Below are positions 46,473 through 57,383 of a stretch of DNA of 64,000 nucleotides, piece after piece. The notes under the pieces were generated by a model, which saw only the letters and a program-made list of their open reading frames with translations, was not told the origin of the DNA and searched no databases. The DNA lies in NCBI GenBank assembly GCA_003215315.1, contig QCKO01000002.1:62001-126000 (forward strand), given 5' to 3'. The number at the start of each line of letters is the position of its first letter. The stretch's first letter is position 1. Made by a program: the position numbers and the translations under genes. Origin of the DNA: Prochlorococcus sp. AG-409-P19. GTDB lineage: Bacteria > Cyanobacteriota > Cyanobacteriia > PCC-6307 > Cyanobiaceae.

Positions 46473-47822
46473 ATGCTGGCTATTGCCGTATTAGCTGCTG
46501 GAAAGGGGTCTAGAATGAATAGTACTTTACCCAAAGTTCTTCATTCCCTTGCAGGTAAAACTCTGATCAAAAGAGTATTATCAAGTTACCAACATTTAAA
46601 ACCTGAAAAAGAGTTCATAATTGTTGGTCATCAAGCAAAAAAAATTCAACAATCATTAAATAGCCATCAGAGTATCAAGTTTATTTTTCAACAACCTCAG
46701 AATGGCACGGGCCATGCAGTGCAACAATTAATACCACAATTAACCAATTTCAAAGGGGAATTAATTGTTCTTAATGGAGATGTTCCATTGCTTACTGGTC
46801 TTTCTCTTGAAAATCTTTTAAGTCAACATAGAAAAACAGGAGCAGGAGTTACATTCTTATCTGCAAGGTTGTCATCTCCAACTGGTTATGGAAGAGTCGT
46901 GACAGACAGTACTGGGAGAGTGGATAAAATAATCGAAGAGTCTGATTGCAATGATATTGAGCGCAAAAACAATCTTACAAATGCTGGAGTTTATTGTTTC
47001 AACTGGGAAAAGCTGTCAGAAGTACTTGGAGGCTTATCTGATTTAAACAGTCAAAAAGAACTATACCTAACAGATGCCATCAAAGAGATACCTGATGCCT
47101 ACCATCTTGAGGTAGATGAGCCGCAAGAAGTTCAAGGAATAAACAACAGGGATCAGCTTGCTGAATGTGAATCATTCATGCAAAACAAAATGCGTAAATA
47201 TTGGATGTCTAGAGGTGTTTCATTCATTGATCCAAAAAGTTGCACCTTAAGTGAAGAATCAATATTTGGCATCGATGTAATAGTAGAGCCTCAGACACAT
47301 TTCCGAGGCAAATGTGTCATTGGAAATAATTGTCTAATAGGGCCAGGGGTACAAATAAAAGATTCTCATATAGGTAATGATGTTAAAATTATTCATTCTG
47401 TAATAGATAATGCTGATATTGAAAATGACATCAGCATAGGACCTTTTGCACACCTTAGACCTAAATCATATATCAATAACAATGTAAAAATAGGTAATTT
47501 TGTTGAAATTAAGAATAGCAATATTGGGCAAGGGTCAAAAATAAATCACTTAAGTTATATAGGAGATTCATTTCTTGGCAATAAAGTAAACATTGGAGCA
47601 GGCACAATCACTGCTAATTATGATGGAATAAAAAAAAGCAAAACAATAATAGGCAATCAATCAAATACTGGTGCAAATTCAGTTTTAGTAGCACCCATAA
47701 CAATAGGTGCAAATGTAACAATCGGCGCGGGTTCGACTATTACTAAAAACATCGAGAACAATTCTTTAGCGGTTGAGAGGTCCAAACTAAAAATCAAGGC
47801 TCATTGGAAAAACAATCACTAA
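46473..47822 (+). CDS. glmU: bifunctional GlmU: N-acetylglucosamine-1-phosphate uridyltransferase / glucosamine-1-phosphate acetyltransferase (449 aa)
   Basis: Makes UDP-GlcNAc for peptidoglycan and lipopolysaccharide. The uridyltransferase half begins VLAAGKGSRMNSTLPKVLHSLAG (nucleotide-binding loop with the Arg and Lys) and has FQQPQNGTGHAVQQ and LNGDVPLL. From about residue 250 the acetyltransferase half is a left-handed beta helix of hexapeptides (IGNNCLIGPGVQI, IGPFAHLRP), with KIGNFVEIKNS, GAGTITANYDG and TGANSVLVAPITIG. Length is normal. Convergent with murF, with only 2 bases between them. Confidence 0.96.
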   Translation: MLAIAVLAAGKGSRMNSTLPKVLHSLAGKTLIKRVLSSYQHLKPEKEFIIVGHQAKKIQQSLNSHQSIKFIFQQPQNGTGHAVQQLIPQLTNFKGELIVLNGDVPLLTGLSLENLLSQHRKTGAGVTFLSARLSSPTGYGRVVTDSTGRVDKIIEESDCNDIERKNNLTNAGVYCFNWEKLSEVLGGLSDLNSQKELYLTDAIKEIPDAYHLEVDEPQEVQGINNRDQLAECESFMQNKMRKYWMSRGVSFIDPKSCTLSEESIFGIDVIVEPQTHFRGKCVIGNNCLIGPGVQIKDSHIGNDVKIIHSVIDNADIENDISIGPFAHLRPKSYINNNVKIGNFVEIKNSNIGQGSKINHLSYIGDSFLGNKVNIGAGTITANYDGIKKSKTIIGNQSNTGANSVLVAPITIGANVTIGAGSTITKNIENNSLAVERSKLKIKAHWKNNH

Positions 47823-47824
47823 CT

Positions 47825-49216
47825 TTATGAAAATCTCTCAACTAATAGTTTCAATAGTTTCTCTAGGCGAATCGAACGACTAGCTTTTAACAAAACAACA
47901 TCACCGGGTTTCAACCAAGAAAGCAATGGACTCATAGCCTTTTCAGCGGTGGGAACAACTGCAAAATTACTTAATTGTTTAGCTACACTCTCTACAACAT
48001 TTGCCTCTTCTCCCTGAGATACCATAACTAAGCCATCTAAACCTAATTCAACAGCAAGATCAGCAACTTCATTGTGTAAATGTAGACTTTGATCACCTAA
48101 TTCCATCATGCTTCCTATAACAGCAAAATGACGACCAGGTTTCGAGGCTAGCAATTTCAAAGAAGCCTTCAAGGATTCTGGTGATGAATTATATGTTTCA
48201 TCCATAACTATTATCGAACCTAAATCCACTACTCGGTTACGACCCTCAGGCATTTCAACTTTTAAGTCCCTCAGAGTATTGATTGAAACATCAAATTCTT
48301 TCGCAACCGCCAATGTCAACATGAAATTTTGAGCATTATGTCTACCCTCTAAAGGCAAATTTAAGTTAACTCCATCAAAGCAAATAATCTTTTCATCGAG
48401 AGACAAATGTCCTATATAATCAGGACAAAGATGATTAGATTTAAAGCAATTATTGGTATTTTCTCTATCTTCAACTGCAACTCTTATAGTTCGTCCATTC
48501 CATTTATCTTTAAGAGCAGTCTCTAAAAGAGGCTCACCAAATGGAATTATCACAACACCATTAGGATTCATATAAGTGGTTATTTCACATTTAGCCTTAG
48601 CTATATTACTACGACTACCTAATAGTCCTATATGAGAGGTCCCAATATTAGTAATTACAGCGATATCAGGCCTAGCACAAAAAGACAACCGTTCAATCTC
48701 ACCTAATCCACGCATCCCCATTTCCACAACATACAAAGCATCATTTAACTTCCCATCTAGCAAAGTCAAAGCAACTCCAACATCATTATTGTTATTGTTA
48801 TAAGTTGAAGCTATCGACCCTAAAGATTGTAAGGCAGCTCGTATTAATTGACGAGTTGTTGTTTTACCAACGGATCCTGTTACAGCAACAACAGGTATAG
48901 ACAACTTCCCTCTAACGTATGAGGCAAGTTGTTGATAAGCTTCAAGAGTGTCACGAACAACCCATAAAACAAACCCTTCAACAGTTTTATCAATATGCTT
49001 TTCCGAAATAATCGCTGCTTTAGCTCCTTTTTTATAGGCTTCTTTCAGGAAATCATGCCCATTAAACTTACTTCCAATCAGAGGTACGAATAAGCATCCT
49101 TCCTCCAATTTTCTCGTATCTGTACAAACAGAAGAAAATGAATCATTAAAGTTAACTCTCCCAGTACAAAGTGGCTGTCCAAAAACACTTATTAAATCAC
49201 CGAAAGTAATATCCAT
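47825..49216 (-). CDS. murF: UDP-N-acetylmuramoyl-tripeptide--D-alanyl-D-alanine ligase (463 aa)
   Basis: Adds D-Ala-D-Ala to the peptidoglycan precursor. VVAVTGSVGKTTTRQLI is the ATP-binding P-loop; STYNNNNNDVGVALTLL and VVEMGMRGLGEIERL are MurF-specific, and DETYNSSPESLKASL is the C-terminal hallmark. The N-terminal domain binds the UMAG substrate. Length 463 is typical. ATG at 49216, 23 bases downstream of glgA. Confidence 0.95.
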   Translation of the reverse strand: MDITFGDLISVFGQPLCTGRVNFNDSFSSVCTDTRKLEEGCLFVPLIGSKFNGHDFLKEAYKKGAKAAIISEKHIDKTVEGFVLWVVRDTLEAYQQLASYVRGKLSIPVVAVTGSVGKTTTRQLIRAALQSLGSIASTYNNNNNDVGVALTLLDGKLNDALYVVEMGMRGLGEIERLSFCARPDIAVITNIGTSHIGLLGSRSNIAKAKCEITTYMNPNGVVIIPFGEPLLETALKDKWNGRTIRVAVEDRENTNNCFKSNHLCPDYIGHLSLDEKIICFDGVNLNLPLEGRHNAQNFMLTLAVAKEFDVSINTLRDLKVEMPEGRNRVVDLGSIIVMDETYNSSPESLKASLKLLASKPGRHFAVIGSMMELGDQSLHLHNEVADLAVELGLDGLVMVSQGEEANVVESVAKQLSNFAVVPTAEKAMSPLLSWLKPGDVVLLKASRSIRLEKLLKLLVERFS

Positions 49217-49239
49217 TAAAAGAATAAAGGACTAGTTTC

Positions 49240-50709
49240 TTACTCTTTTTCATTCGATTTCATTTGCTTTCTAGATGGATCAGCCTCCTGTCCGTATGAA
49301 AACTTCTCGATTTCTGCTGCATCTGGAGAAGGCTCTTTAAAACCACAAACGTCTTGATACATAGCCTCATATTCTCTAGCTGATCGGTGCCAACTAAAAC
49401 TGTTCAACATCGCTCTACGTTGCAATTGACACCAGCTCTTACGATGGCGATAAGCCTCCCAAGAACGGACCAAAGCCGTATAAAAATCAATTGGCTCAAA
49501 CCTATCAAAACAAAAGCCTGATCCTGAATTAGTCATTGGATCATATGGTACAACTGTATCCACAAGCCCTCCAACCTTCCTAACTATTGGGATAGCCCCA
49601 TAACGCATCGCCAAGAGCTGACTAATGCCACATGGTTCAAAACGACTAGGCATTAAAAATGCATCTACACCACCATAGATCAGACGTGATAGTGCATCAT
49701 CATAGGTCAGAAACACAGAGAACCGGCCTGGATATTCAATTGCAAGTTGCCAAAGTGCTGACTCAAGATATCTATCACCAGTACCTAAAACAACTATTTG
49801 AGAATCGGTATAAGCTAAAAGACGTTTTGAGACATGTAATAAAAGATCTACACCTTTCTGATCAACAAGTCTACCAACCATTCCAAGCAAGTATTTCTCT
49901 GGGTTTACTTCTAACCCCATTCTTTCTTGAAGAACTCTTTTATTAACTACACGACCAGATAAATCATTAGAATTAAAATTTGCGGGTAGCGACTTATCAG
50001 AAGCAGGGTTCCAATCATCCAAATCTATCCCATTTAGAATGCCTCTTAATTTCCCAGAAATATAATTCAGCAAGCCTTCTAACTTTTCCCCATATTGAGA
50101 TGTACAAATTTCACGCGCATATGTAGGCGATACAGCATTTACCCTATCTGCATACAACATAGCTGCTGCCATTGTGTGGTCTCCATGCATATACCAAGGG
50201 CACCAAGTGATTTGGTCCAACTTCCATCTCCACGGACCTTGATACTTAAGGTTGTGGATTGTAAAAACAGTACTTATCTCTGGGTCTTGATGCATCCAAA
50301 CTGGAATCATCCCTGTATGCCAATCATGGCAATGAAGAACTTGTGGCTTCCATGAATTCCAAGCAAATTCAGCCGTTGCACTTGCAAAAAAAGTAAATCT
50401 CCAATCTTCATCATCTCCTCCATATATTCTCTCAGGATCAAACGAAGGATGTCCCACAAGATAGATAGGGAATCCATGTTTTGGATGTCTAGTCTCATAT
50501 ACTGAAAATTCAACTCCCATGGTATTTGCTTGAAATATTGGTTCTTCAGAAACATTCAGTAAGCTCCAAAGTTTGCTATAGCCAGGCATTATCAAGCGAA
50601 CATCATGTCCCAACTTTGAAAGTGCAGGAGGCAATGAACCAACAACATCACCCATTCCACCAACCTTAATCATCGGTGCACATTCAGCAGCAGCAAAAAG
50701 AATTCTCAT
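49240..50709 (-). CDS. glgA: glycogen synthase (489 aa)
   Basis: GT5 enzyme that elongates alpha-1,4-glucan from ADP-glucose. [16 protein letters not shown] is the ADP-glucose-binding N-terminal motif, TIHNLKYQG and [12 protein letters not shown] follow, and [31 protein letters not shown] has the catalytic Glu. [12 protein letters not shown] is also standard. The tail ([10 protein letters not shown]) is charged. Length is normal. Same orientation as murF but no functional link. Confidence 0.96.
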   Translation of the reverse strand: MRILFAAAECAPMIKVGGMGDVVGSLPPALSKLGHDVRLIMPGYSKLWSLLNVSEEPIFQANTMGVEFSVYETRHPKHGFPIYLVGHPSFDPERIYGGDDEDWRFTFFASATAEFAWNSWKPQVLHCHDWHTGMIPVWMHQDPEISTVFTIHNLKYQGPWRWKLDQITWCPWYMHGDHTMAAAMLYADRVNAVSPTYAREICTSQYGEKLEGLLNYISGKLRGILNGIDLDDWNPASDKSLPANFNSNDLSGRVVNKRVLQERMGLEVNPEKYLLGMVGRLVDQKGVDLLLHVSKRLLAYTDSQIVVLGTGDRYLESALWQLAIEYPGRFSVFLTYDDALSRLIYGGVDAFLMPSRFEPCGISQLLAMRYGAIPIVRKVGGLVDTVVPYDPMTNSGSGFCFDRFEPIDFYTALVRSWEAYRHRKSWCQLQRRAMLNSFSWHRSAREYEAMYQDVCGFKEPSPDAAEIEKFSYGQEADPSRKQMKSNEKE

Positions 50710-50755
50710 ACAAATGATTTAGAAGAAAATATCAGAAGTGAAATTAGTAATAATC

Positions 50756-51649
50756 TTATGGCAACCAATCTACATTCGAAAAATCAGGACTCCTTTTGCC
50801 CAAGAAAGCCGCCGATCCCTCTTTAGCCTCAGATGTACGGTAAAAGAGATGTGTAGCCTGACCTGCAAGCTCTTGAATCCCAGCCAATCCATCAGTTTCG
50901 GCATTAAAAGACAATTTCAAACATCTAATAGCAGTGGGACTATGTTGAAGGATTTCTTTTGCCCAACGTACACCTTCTGCTTCAAGTTCTTCAAGCTTAG
51001 TTATTGAATTAATCAAACCCATATCCAATGCATCTTTAGCACCGTACTTTCTACACAAGAACCAAATTTCTCTGGCCTTTCTTTGCCCAACGACTCTTGC
51101 CAAATAACTTGAACCAAAGCCACCATCAAAACTCCCAACTTTTGGACCTGTTTGACCAAATATTGCATTTTCGGCTGCCAAGCTCAGATCAGACAACAAA
51201 TGAAGGACCTGTCCACCTCCAATTGCATAACCAGCCACAAGACAAATAACAACTTTAGGAATACTGCGAATTATTCTCTGTAAATCAAGAACATTTAAAC
51301 AAGGCAATCCATCCTCACCCATATATCCACCGTCTACCTTCAGATTTTGATCACCTCCGGAGCAAAAAGAATATTTACCATCTTTTGAGGGGCCTACACC
51401 AGTAAATAAAACAACTCCGACTCTTGGATTCTCTCTGACCCTATTAAAGGCATCACATAATTCAACTATTGTGAGTGGTCTAAAAGCATTTCTTTTTTCA
51501 GGTCGATTAATTGCAATTCTTGCTATCCCTTCAGTACTAAAATCAAGCAAAATGTCGTGATAATTCCCAACTGGAGTCCAATCAGTGGTCATATCACCAG
51601 GAAGGACTCGCCTTGATTTGTTTTGAAGATTAGCCAAATCTAATGTCAT
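50756..51649 (-). CDS. menB: 1,4-dihydroxy-2-naphthoyl-CoA synthase (297 aa)
   Basis: Closes the naphthoquinone ring in phylloquinone (vitamin K1) synthesis, the photosystem I cofactor. A crotonase fold with [35 protein letters not shown] (the Asp/Gly-rich MenB loop), [21 protein letters not shown] and [24 protein letters not shown], all diagnostic of MenB. ATG at 51649 gives the usual N-terminus; an in-frame TTG three codons earlier is less likely. menD lies just upstream (18 bases), giving a menD-menB pair. Confidence 0.95.
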   Translation of the reverse strand: MTLDLANLQNKSRRVLPGDMTTDWTPVGNYHDILLDFSTEGIARIAINRPEKRNAFRPLTIVELCDAFNRVRENPRVGVVLFTGVGPSKDGKYSFCSGGDQNLKVDGGYMGEDGLPCLNVLDLQRIIRSIPKVVICLVAGYAIGGGQVLHLLSDLSLAAENAIFGQTGPKVGSFDGGFGSSYLARVVGQRKAREIWFLCRKYGAKDALDMGLINSITKLEELEAEGVRWAKEILQHSPTAIRCLKLSFNAETDGLAGIQELAGQATHLFYRTSEAKEGSAAFLGKRSPDFSNVDWLP

Positions 51650-51666
51650 TGAAAGCAAAAAATAGT

Positions 51667-53448
51667 TTAGTCAAAGCTTTTTAAATGATTTAAAAATTCA
51701 TTCTTTAAGTTCATCCTCAATGTAGTATCTTTACTGGAATCAGTGCAGACTCTTATTAAAACTGTTTTAGATAAAGAGTCGGCCCATTTTATTGACGCCT
51801 CAATATCCTCCAAGCATAAAACCTCTCTAAAAGGAACTCCAAAAGCTTCAGCCAACTTTAAATATGAAACTTGTTGTGGCATCTTAAAAATTTGTTCAAA
51901 ATCTCCAACTGAAAGACTCCCAAAACTTAGTTGATTAAATATTCCTCCCCCAGAATTATCAATAAGAACAATAATTAATTTATGATGAGAGTTGCTTGAA
52001 AATAACCAACCATTAGTATCATGAAGTAAGGATAGGTCTCCGGTAATCAATATCATATTACCTTTTACTATTGACAATCCCATTCCTAATGAAAGAGTAC
52101 CGTCAATACCTGATGCACCTCTAAAACCAAAGTATCTACGGGAATATGCACCTGGTCCAGAGTAAGTAATAAAATCTCTAATTGGACTACTAGCAGAAAT
52201 CATAACCGGATATTTTCTTGGTAATAATTTAGGAAGCCATCTAGCTAATGCAGGTTCACTAACACCACCCATTAGTTTTAGTTCTTTATCAAGCCAGCTA
52301 TTTATAAAAGAATCTAATCTCAGAAGTTTTTTTGTATATATATCTGCCTCATTTTTATCAGTTTGCAGCGATATATGTTCTTGATCTATCAACTTCTTAA
52401 ACCAGCATGCAAAACCACCACTCCATTGAATAGATTTTCTTAAAGGATCTAAAGTTCTCTGATCACCTTCTGTAATAAGAATCTGTTTCGAGTCTAACGA
52501 TGCAATCCAAGACTCAAGAGTCTTACTCGCAGTCAAAGGTCCTAGCCTTAAAACTTGAAGCGACTTTTTATCAAAGAATAGATCAGATAAAATAATAAAT
52601 TCCCAATGGTGAATTAAGCCAACTTGATCAATTCCTATACCTGACAAAGGATCAGCAAAAATAGGCCAACCAGTTAGTTTTTGAAATTTTCTTAGTGCAT
52701 CTTTAAAAGATGGTAAGCCAAGATTTGATCCTCTCCAAGGGCCAACAATAATTACACCGAAATGGAATAAATCGAAAAATGGTATCTCTTCACTTTCTTT
52801 TTTTACATGATCTGGTTTCTTAAAGCTAAATGATTGAGAGACAGATCTAGTTAAAGCCCATTCGCTCAAGATATCTTTTTGTTCAGAAGTTGAAGGGCAT
52901 AAAGGTTCCTCAATAGGAACATTAATATGAGCAGGGCCTGGGAAAAGATGAACTTTGTTCCATGTTAAATCTACAATTTGATTAATTTCATCTTGAGATG
53001 TCAAATGCAATCCTAATTTAGGAGTCTGTTCAAAAACTCTACATACCGGTTTCAGAAAAGCTTCTTGGTTAACTGTTTGATTAGCACCGCAATTTTTAAG
53101 CCTTAATGGTCTATCAGCTGTCAAAAACAATAAGGGGTGACAAGATCTATCAGCCTCTACAGCAGCTGGCAGTAAATTTGCTACGGCTGTACCTGAAGTA
53201 GTTATTACTAAAGTTGCTTTTCCATTTGCTGCACTTATCCCTAGGGCAAGAAAAGCTCCGGAGCGCTCATCTATTGAAGTCAACAGTTTAATGCCACAAA
53301 ATTCCTTTAATGCTGCTGCGGCCATAGCAAGTGGTCCAGATCTACTTCCAGGACAAAGCACTATATATTCAAGCCCCTTGGCATTAAAACCTTCAAGAAG
53401 CTTTAGGCTTACAAAAAAATTGGAACGTGCTTGAGACAGTTTTAACAA
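51667..53448 (-). CDS. menD: SEPHCHC synthase MenD (593 aa)
   Basis: A thiamine-diphosphate enzyme that joins 2-oxoglutarate and isochorismate in phylloquinone biosynthesis. [20 protein letters not shown] near residue 30 holds the MenD signature; [18 protein letters not shown] contains the ThDP-contacting section; [11 protein letters not shown] and [15 protein letters not shown] are the ThDP/Mg motif (GDxx...NxG). Start is TTG at 53448, since no ATG is available upstream or near. Cotranscribed with menB in all likelihood. Confidence 0.93.
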   Translation of the reverse strand: MLKLSQARSNFFVSLKLLEGFNAKGLEYIVLCPGSRSGPLAMAAAALKEFCGIKLLTSIDERSGAFLALGISAANGKATLVITTSGTAVANLLPAAVEADRSCHPLLFLTADRPLRLKNCGANQTVNQEAFLKPVCRVFEQTPKLGLHLTSQDEINQIVDLTWNKVHLFPGPAHINVPIEEPLCPSTSEQKDILSEWALTRSVSQSFSFKKPDHVKKESEEIPFFDLFHFGVIIVGPWRGSNLGLPSFKDALRKFQKLTGWPIFADPLSGIGIDQVGLIHHWEFIILSDLFFDKKSLQVLRLGPLTASKTLESWIASLDSKQILITEGDQRTLDPLRKSIQWSGGFACWFKKLIDQEHISLQTDKNEADIYTKKLLRLDSFINSWLDKELKLMGGVSEPALARWLPKLLPRKYPVMISASSPIRDFITYSGPGAYSRRYFGFRGASGIDGTLSLGMGLSIVKGNMILITGDLSLLHDTNGWLFSSNSHHKLIIVLIDNSGGGIFNQLSFGSLSVGDFEQIFKMPQQVSYLKLAEAFGVPFREVLCLEDIEASIKWADSLSKTVLIRVCTDSSKDTTLRMNLKNEFLNHLKSFD

Positions 53449-53509
53449 AACAACTACTAGTATTTTCGGTAAGAAATTCCATTTAAAGGAAATTCAAAGA
53501 AAAGTTTTC

Positions 53510-54085
53510 ATGACATCATCATCGAGAATGAAAAAATCCTCTTCTAACAATTGGAGAGGAATATTAATTTGGTTGCTTCTTGCACTCCTTTTAAGATGGC
53601 AAGTCATAGAGCCTCGTTGGATTCCATCAGGCTCAATGCTACCAACTTTAAAAATACAGGACAAAATTTTAGTAGAGAAACTCAGCCCAAAAATCAAAAG
53701 AAAATTGCATAATCATTTCGATAGAAACTCAATTGTAATTTTTAAGCCCCCAAAAGCATTAGTCAACTCAGGTTATGACCAAGATTCAGCATTAATAAAA
53801 CGAGTTGTTGGCATTTCTGGTGACACAATTGAAATTCATGATGGAAAACTAATTAGAAACAACGAAGTAATGATTGAGCCTTGGATCAAAGAATCCATTA
53901 AATATGAATTGGCATCTATTCAAGTTCCAGACAACACGCTGTGGGTACTTGGTGACAATCGAAACAATAGCTTAGATTCACATTTCTGGGGTGAGTTGCC
54001 TGAAGAAAACGTAATAGGGACAGCCTTTTTAAGATATTGGCCTCTAAAAAGAATAGGCCCTATTCGGTTCACACAACCAAAATAA
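53510..54085 (+). CDS. lepB: signal peptidase I (191 aa)
   Basis: Cleaves Sec and Tat signal peptides at the membrane. One N-terminal membrane helix (ILIWLLLALLLRW, residues 18-30) precedes IEPRWIPSGSMLPTL with the nucleophile Ser42. The general base is Lys97 in ALIKRVVGISGDTIEI. Box D/E is LWVLGDNRNNSLDSHFWGELPEENV. Length and layout match cyanobacterial LepB. Divergent from menD; the DUF760 gene follows. Confidence 0.96.
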   Translation: MTSSSRMKKSSSNNWRGILIWLLLALLLRWQVIEPRWIPSGSMLPTLKIQDKILVEKLSPKIKRKLHNHFDRNSIVIFKPPKALVNSGYDQDSALIKRVVGISGDTIEIHDGKLIRNNEVMIEPWIKESIKYELASIQVPDNTLWVLGDNRNNSLDSHFWGELPEENVIGTAFLRYWPLKRIGPIRFTQPK

Positions 54086-54142
54086 AGTGAGCCAAGAGTC
54101 CGTCTTGCGATATTCTCAAGTAATAACAGAGAACGTTCTGGG

Positions 54143-54487
54143 ATGTTTAACCCTGAGTTCCTAGCAACAGATAACAATGAGGGGCAAGACAGCAATGCTC
54201 TCATTCAATATCTACAGGAACAGCCAGCTGATGTGCTTCAGCGTGTTGCAAAATCTGCGAGCCCAGAGATTCAAGAAATCATCAGACACAATGTTCAAGG
54301 GCTGCTAGGCATGCTCCCTGGAGAGCAATTTGAAGTCAAAGTAACTTCATCAAAAGATAATTTTGCGAGCCTTTTAGCTTCTGCAATGATGACGGGGTAC
54401 TTTTTAAGACAAATGGAACAAAGAAAAGATCTTGAGGATTCTCTTCTCTCGGATGAAGAAATGTCGTTAGATCCAGAGGATATCTAA
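54143..54487 (+). CDS. DUF760 family protein (114 aa)
   Basis: Matches the DUF760 family of cyanobacteria and plastids in my memory: LIQYLQEQPADVLQRVAKSASPEIQEIIRHNVQGLLGMLPGEQFEVKVTSSKDNFASLLASAMMTGYFLRQMEQRKDLE. A helical soluble protein with an acidic tail. Function is unknown, though plant relatives are plastid-targeted. It starts 57 bases after lepB. Convergent with the DUF4336 gene, overlapping it by 4 bases. Confidence 0.85.
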   Translation: MFNPEFLATDNNEGQDSNALIQYLQEQPADVLQRVAKSASPEIQEIIRHNVQGLLGMLPGEQFEVKVTSSKDNFASLLASAMMTGYFLRQMEQRKDLEDSLLSDEEMSLDPEDI

Positions 54488-55701
54488 TCTCTAAATTTCT
54501 CAACTGGTTTTTTAGGAACTACTCCCAGTTTAAGAAGAGTTTTATCAACAGAACTTATAAAAGTCCAATTGCCATCATTCCTAGCCCACGAACGATTATT
54601 AATTTTATTTTTTAAAGTTTGCACGTCTGAGTTTGTAAATCTTACTAGGGCATTGAAATGAGCAGAAACCAACCAATTTAATCCTTTTATAGATTTAATG
54701 TCATCAAGCCAATCTATAAATGTATCTTTTGCTCTAGGGAAAACAAGTCGCTCAATTACTGGAGCAATTTGAATTATAGGTTGTTTATAACCCATCAACT
54801 CCTTAGCAGTTTTCTCCCATCCATTTTTCCAATCAAATGGGAACAAGCCGAAATGAGACCTAAAGTTCCTCAACCCAGGCTTAAAAGCATTATTCAAAAC
54901 AATACTTAAAGGTGGAATCTCTAATTCACTTGGTCGTAAAAATGAAGAAAACAAAACGACTCTGGACCATCCCTTTCTCCTTGCAGAAGGAGTATCAATA
55001 AGAGGATCAGAACCTTTATCTCTAGAATGAAATAGCAATGGGGTTGGATCTAGATCAAATAATGAAGGCGGTTCAGAGTCAATTCCAACTAAGGCATCAG
55101 TAACTATCAATGCTTTCGAAACTCTATGAAAGCAAGAAATTTCTTGAAATCTCCCCAAACCAATATCCACAGGTCCTAAAGAAAACCAATCACAACAATT
55201 CTTATGAGGAAGACCATCTGCAAACAAAATATTTGTACGTGAACGAGGGATACCTAAAAAGTCCAAAGGCAAAGGTATTGGAAAACTCCATTGACCTGGA
55301 CAAATCCATAAGATGGAAGAAGGAAAAGAACGAGCAAGAGCAGGCAATGAAATTTTGTGTTCTAATCCTGAAGCTGTTGGAAGAACAATAGTTTTTACAG
55401 GACCATACTTATCTTGGAGTTTCTTTAAATCATTCAGTATTTCTTTAGTTGGAGGTAAAGGATTAATAAGCATTAAACCTGTATTTACCCTTACAACAGT
55501 CATTCTTACGGGAACAGCTACATAATAAATGCCTTGTAATTGCTCAAAACTCCATAATTGACTAGGAATTAATTCTTTAAAAACTGTTCTTCTTTTTCCA
55601 TAAGGGTAAAGAGGTAACAAAGGCCACCAAGGCCAACTCTGCTGAGAGGGCAAAGTCTTAATATCAGAAATGTTTCTCTTTTCTTTCAAGTCAGGAGACA
55701 T
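54484..55701 (-). CDS. DUF4336-like protein (405 aa)
   Basis: A cyanobacterial protein of the DUF4336 type, which shares a fold with metallo-beta-lactamases. The N-terminus has WPWWPLLPLYPYGKRRTVFKELIPSQLWSFEQLQGIYYV, followed by VRMTVVRVNTGLMLINPLPPTKEIL and KTIVLPTASGLEHKISLPALAR. The classical HxHxDH metal motif is only partly seen (LEHK), so enzymatic activity is doubtful. Plant homologues are plastid proteins. It overlaps the end of DUF760 by 4 bases; mntB lies 8 bases upstream in the same direction. Confidence 0.75.
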   Translation of the reverse strand: MSPDLKEKRNISDIKTLPSQQSWPWWPLLPLYPYGKRRTVFKELIPSQLWSFEQLQGIYYVAVPVRMTVVRVNTGLMLINPLPPTKEILNDLKKLQDKYGPVKTIVLPTASGLEHKISLPALARSFPSSILWICPGQWSFPIPLPLDFLGIPRSRTNILFADGLPHKNCCDWFSLGPVDIGLGRFQEISCFHRVSKALIVTDALVGIDSEPPSLFDLDPTPLLFHSRDKGSDPLIDTPSARRKGWSRVVLFSSFLRPSELEIPPLSIVLNNAFKPGLRNFRSHFGLFPFDWKNGWEKTAKELMGYKQPIIQIAPVIERLVFPRAKDTFIDWLDDIKSIKGLNWLVSAHFNALVRFTNSDVQTLKNKINNRSWARNDGNWTFISSVDKTLLKLGVVPKKPVEKFRD

Positions 55702-55709
55702 TTAAATTA

Positions 55710-56576
55710 TTACTTTGAGAATTGAGTATTTTTAATAATCCCATATCTAGGGGCGAATAAAAAAGCTAATAAGAAAATAAAAGTTTGAACTAATACAATG
55801 GAACCACCTGTCTCTATGTCAGACCAATAACTAATATAAACACCTAAAATACTTGAGATGGCACTACTTAATACTGCAAGTAATGTCATCCTATCAAAAC
55901 GATCTGTCAACAAATATGCTGTGGCTCCAGGAGTTATCAACATTGCAACCACTAATATTATTCCTACAGTTTGTAATCCAACAACGGCAGATAAAGATAA
56001 TAATGTAAGCAATAAATAATGAAGCATGCCAGTATTTATACCAATAGACCTAGCATGAGTAGCATCAAAACAATAAAGCATTAAATCTCTTCTAAACACA
56101 ATTAATACCATTACAACAATAAAAGAAATTATCAAAGTTTGAGTTACATCTGACTGAGAGATTCCAAGCGGACTTCCAAAAAGAATATGCATTAAATCAA
56201 TATTACTTTTAATTTTAGAAACCAAAACCAAACCCAATGCAAAAAAACCAGTAAATACAAGCCCAATAACTGTATCCTCTTTAATCCTAGACTTCTGTTT
56301 AACAAAACCAATTAAAGCTACGGAACCAACTCCAAAAACAAATGCTCCCAAAGAGAAAGGAAGTCCAAGTGCATAAGCAACAACAACTCCAGGCATTACT
56401 GCATGAGAGACAGCATCACCCATTAAGGCCCATCCTTTCAGCGTCATATAACAAGACAACAAGCCACAAACTCCTCCAACCAAAGCACTAACCATAAGAG
56501 CTCTTCTCATAAACTCATAACTCAATGGGTCAACAATTAAATCAATTGGAGAAAGAGCCATGAAAAAAGAGTTCAT
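55710..56576 (-). CDS. mntB: manganese ABC transporter permease (288 aa)
   Basis: The membrane subunit of the mntCAB importer. About eight hydrophobic helices in the ABC-3 permease family pattern: GLLSCYMTLKGWALMGDAVSHAVMPGVVVAYALG at residues 38-70 is the cytoplasmic loop that contacts the ATPase, and VGLQTVGIILVVAMLITPGATAYLLTDR is also conserved. Overlaps the 3' end of mntA by 4 bases, so translation is coupled. Zn permeases look similar, but the neighbouring MntC decides the metal. Confidence 0.9.
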   Translation of the reverse strand: MNSFFMALSPIDLIVDPLSYEFMRRALMVSALVGGVCGLLSCYMTLKGWALMGDAVSHAVMPGVVVAYALGLPFSLGAFVFGVGSVALIGFVKQKSRIKEDTVIGLVFTGFFALGLVLVSKIKSNIDLMHILFGSPLGISQSDVTQTLIISFIVVMVLIVFRRDLMLYCFDATHARSIGINTGMLHYLLLTLLSLSAVVGLQTVGIILVVAMLITPGATAYLLTDRFDRMTLLAVLSSAISSILGVYISYWSDIETGGSIVLVQTFIFLLAFLFAPRYGIIKNTQFSK

Positions 56577-57367
56577 TCCATAAATTCCTCTGATGAAGTT
56601 GGACCAGAAAGAGGATTAGGAGGAATTCCGCCAAAAGTCATAGAGAGATTTTCACTAGTGAAAATCTCTGAGGTTTTCCCATAAGCAAGGACAGTTTTAT
56701 TTATAAGCACAACAAGATCGCAAAAGTTCCGAACATGATTCAAATCATGAGTTGAAATTAAAATAGTTCTACCTTCTTGACGAAATTGCAAAAACAGTTC
56801 AGCCATAAGTTTCTCCGTAGGTACATCTACCCCTGAAAAAGGTTCGTCCAAAAGAAGAACTGATGACCTTTGAGCAATTGCTCTTGCAAGGAAAGCTCTT
56901 TTACGCTGCCCACCAGATAAATCACTAACTGGCCTTGTCCTAAAATCAATAAGATCTACCCTTTCCAGGGCATGCCATACAGCTCTTCTATCTGATTCGC
57001 GAGGAATACGCAAAAGATTCATTGATCCATAGCGTCCCATCATCACTACATCCCATACACTTACAGGGAATGAACAATCAATGCCTTCATTTTGAGGTAC
57101 ATAAGCAACTGCTTGCTCACTTTGTGCTTTTGACACAGTTAATCCATTAATACGAATTTTGCCTCTAGAAGGACGAACAAAACCCATCAAAGCCTTAAAG
57201 AAAGTTGATTTACCTGCACCATTCATCCCCACCAGACCACAAATTGATCCAGACTTTAAATTTAAAGTTGCGTCGTAAAGAGCTACCGTTCCGTTGTAAT
57301 CAACACAAACATCTTCGGCTTCAATCCGCATGAAGTCCTTTTTTTGATTCTCAATTAATGGATTCAT
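56573..57367 (-). CDS. mntA: manganese ABC transporter ATPase (264 aa)
   Basis: The nucleotide-binding subunit. Walker A GMNGAGKSTFF, Q-loop YVPQNEGIDCSFP, ABC signature DLSGGQRKRAFLARAI, Walker B SVLLLDEPFSGVD and the switch His in ISTHDLNHVRNF are all intact. Length is standard. It lies between mntC (17 bases upstream) and mntB (4-base overlap), forming a three-gene operon in order mntC-mntA-mntB. Confidence 0.95.
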   Translation of the reverse strand: MNPLIENQKKDFMRIEAEDVCVDYNGTVALYDATLNLKSGSICGLVGMNGAGKSTFFKALMGFVRPSRGKIRINGLTVSKAQSEQAVAYVPQNEGIDCSFPVSVWDVVMMGRYGSMNLLRIPRESDRRAVWHALERVDLIDFRTRPVSDLSGGQRKRAFLARAIAQRSSVLLLDEPFSGVDVPTEKLMAELFLQFRQEGRTILISTHDLNHVRNFCDLVVLINKTVLAYGKTSEIFTSENLSMTFGGIPPNPLSGPTSSEEFME

Positions 57368-57383
57368 TCTTTTTGAGCTTCAA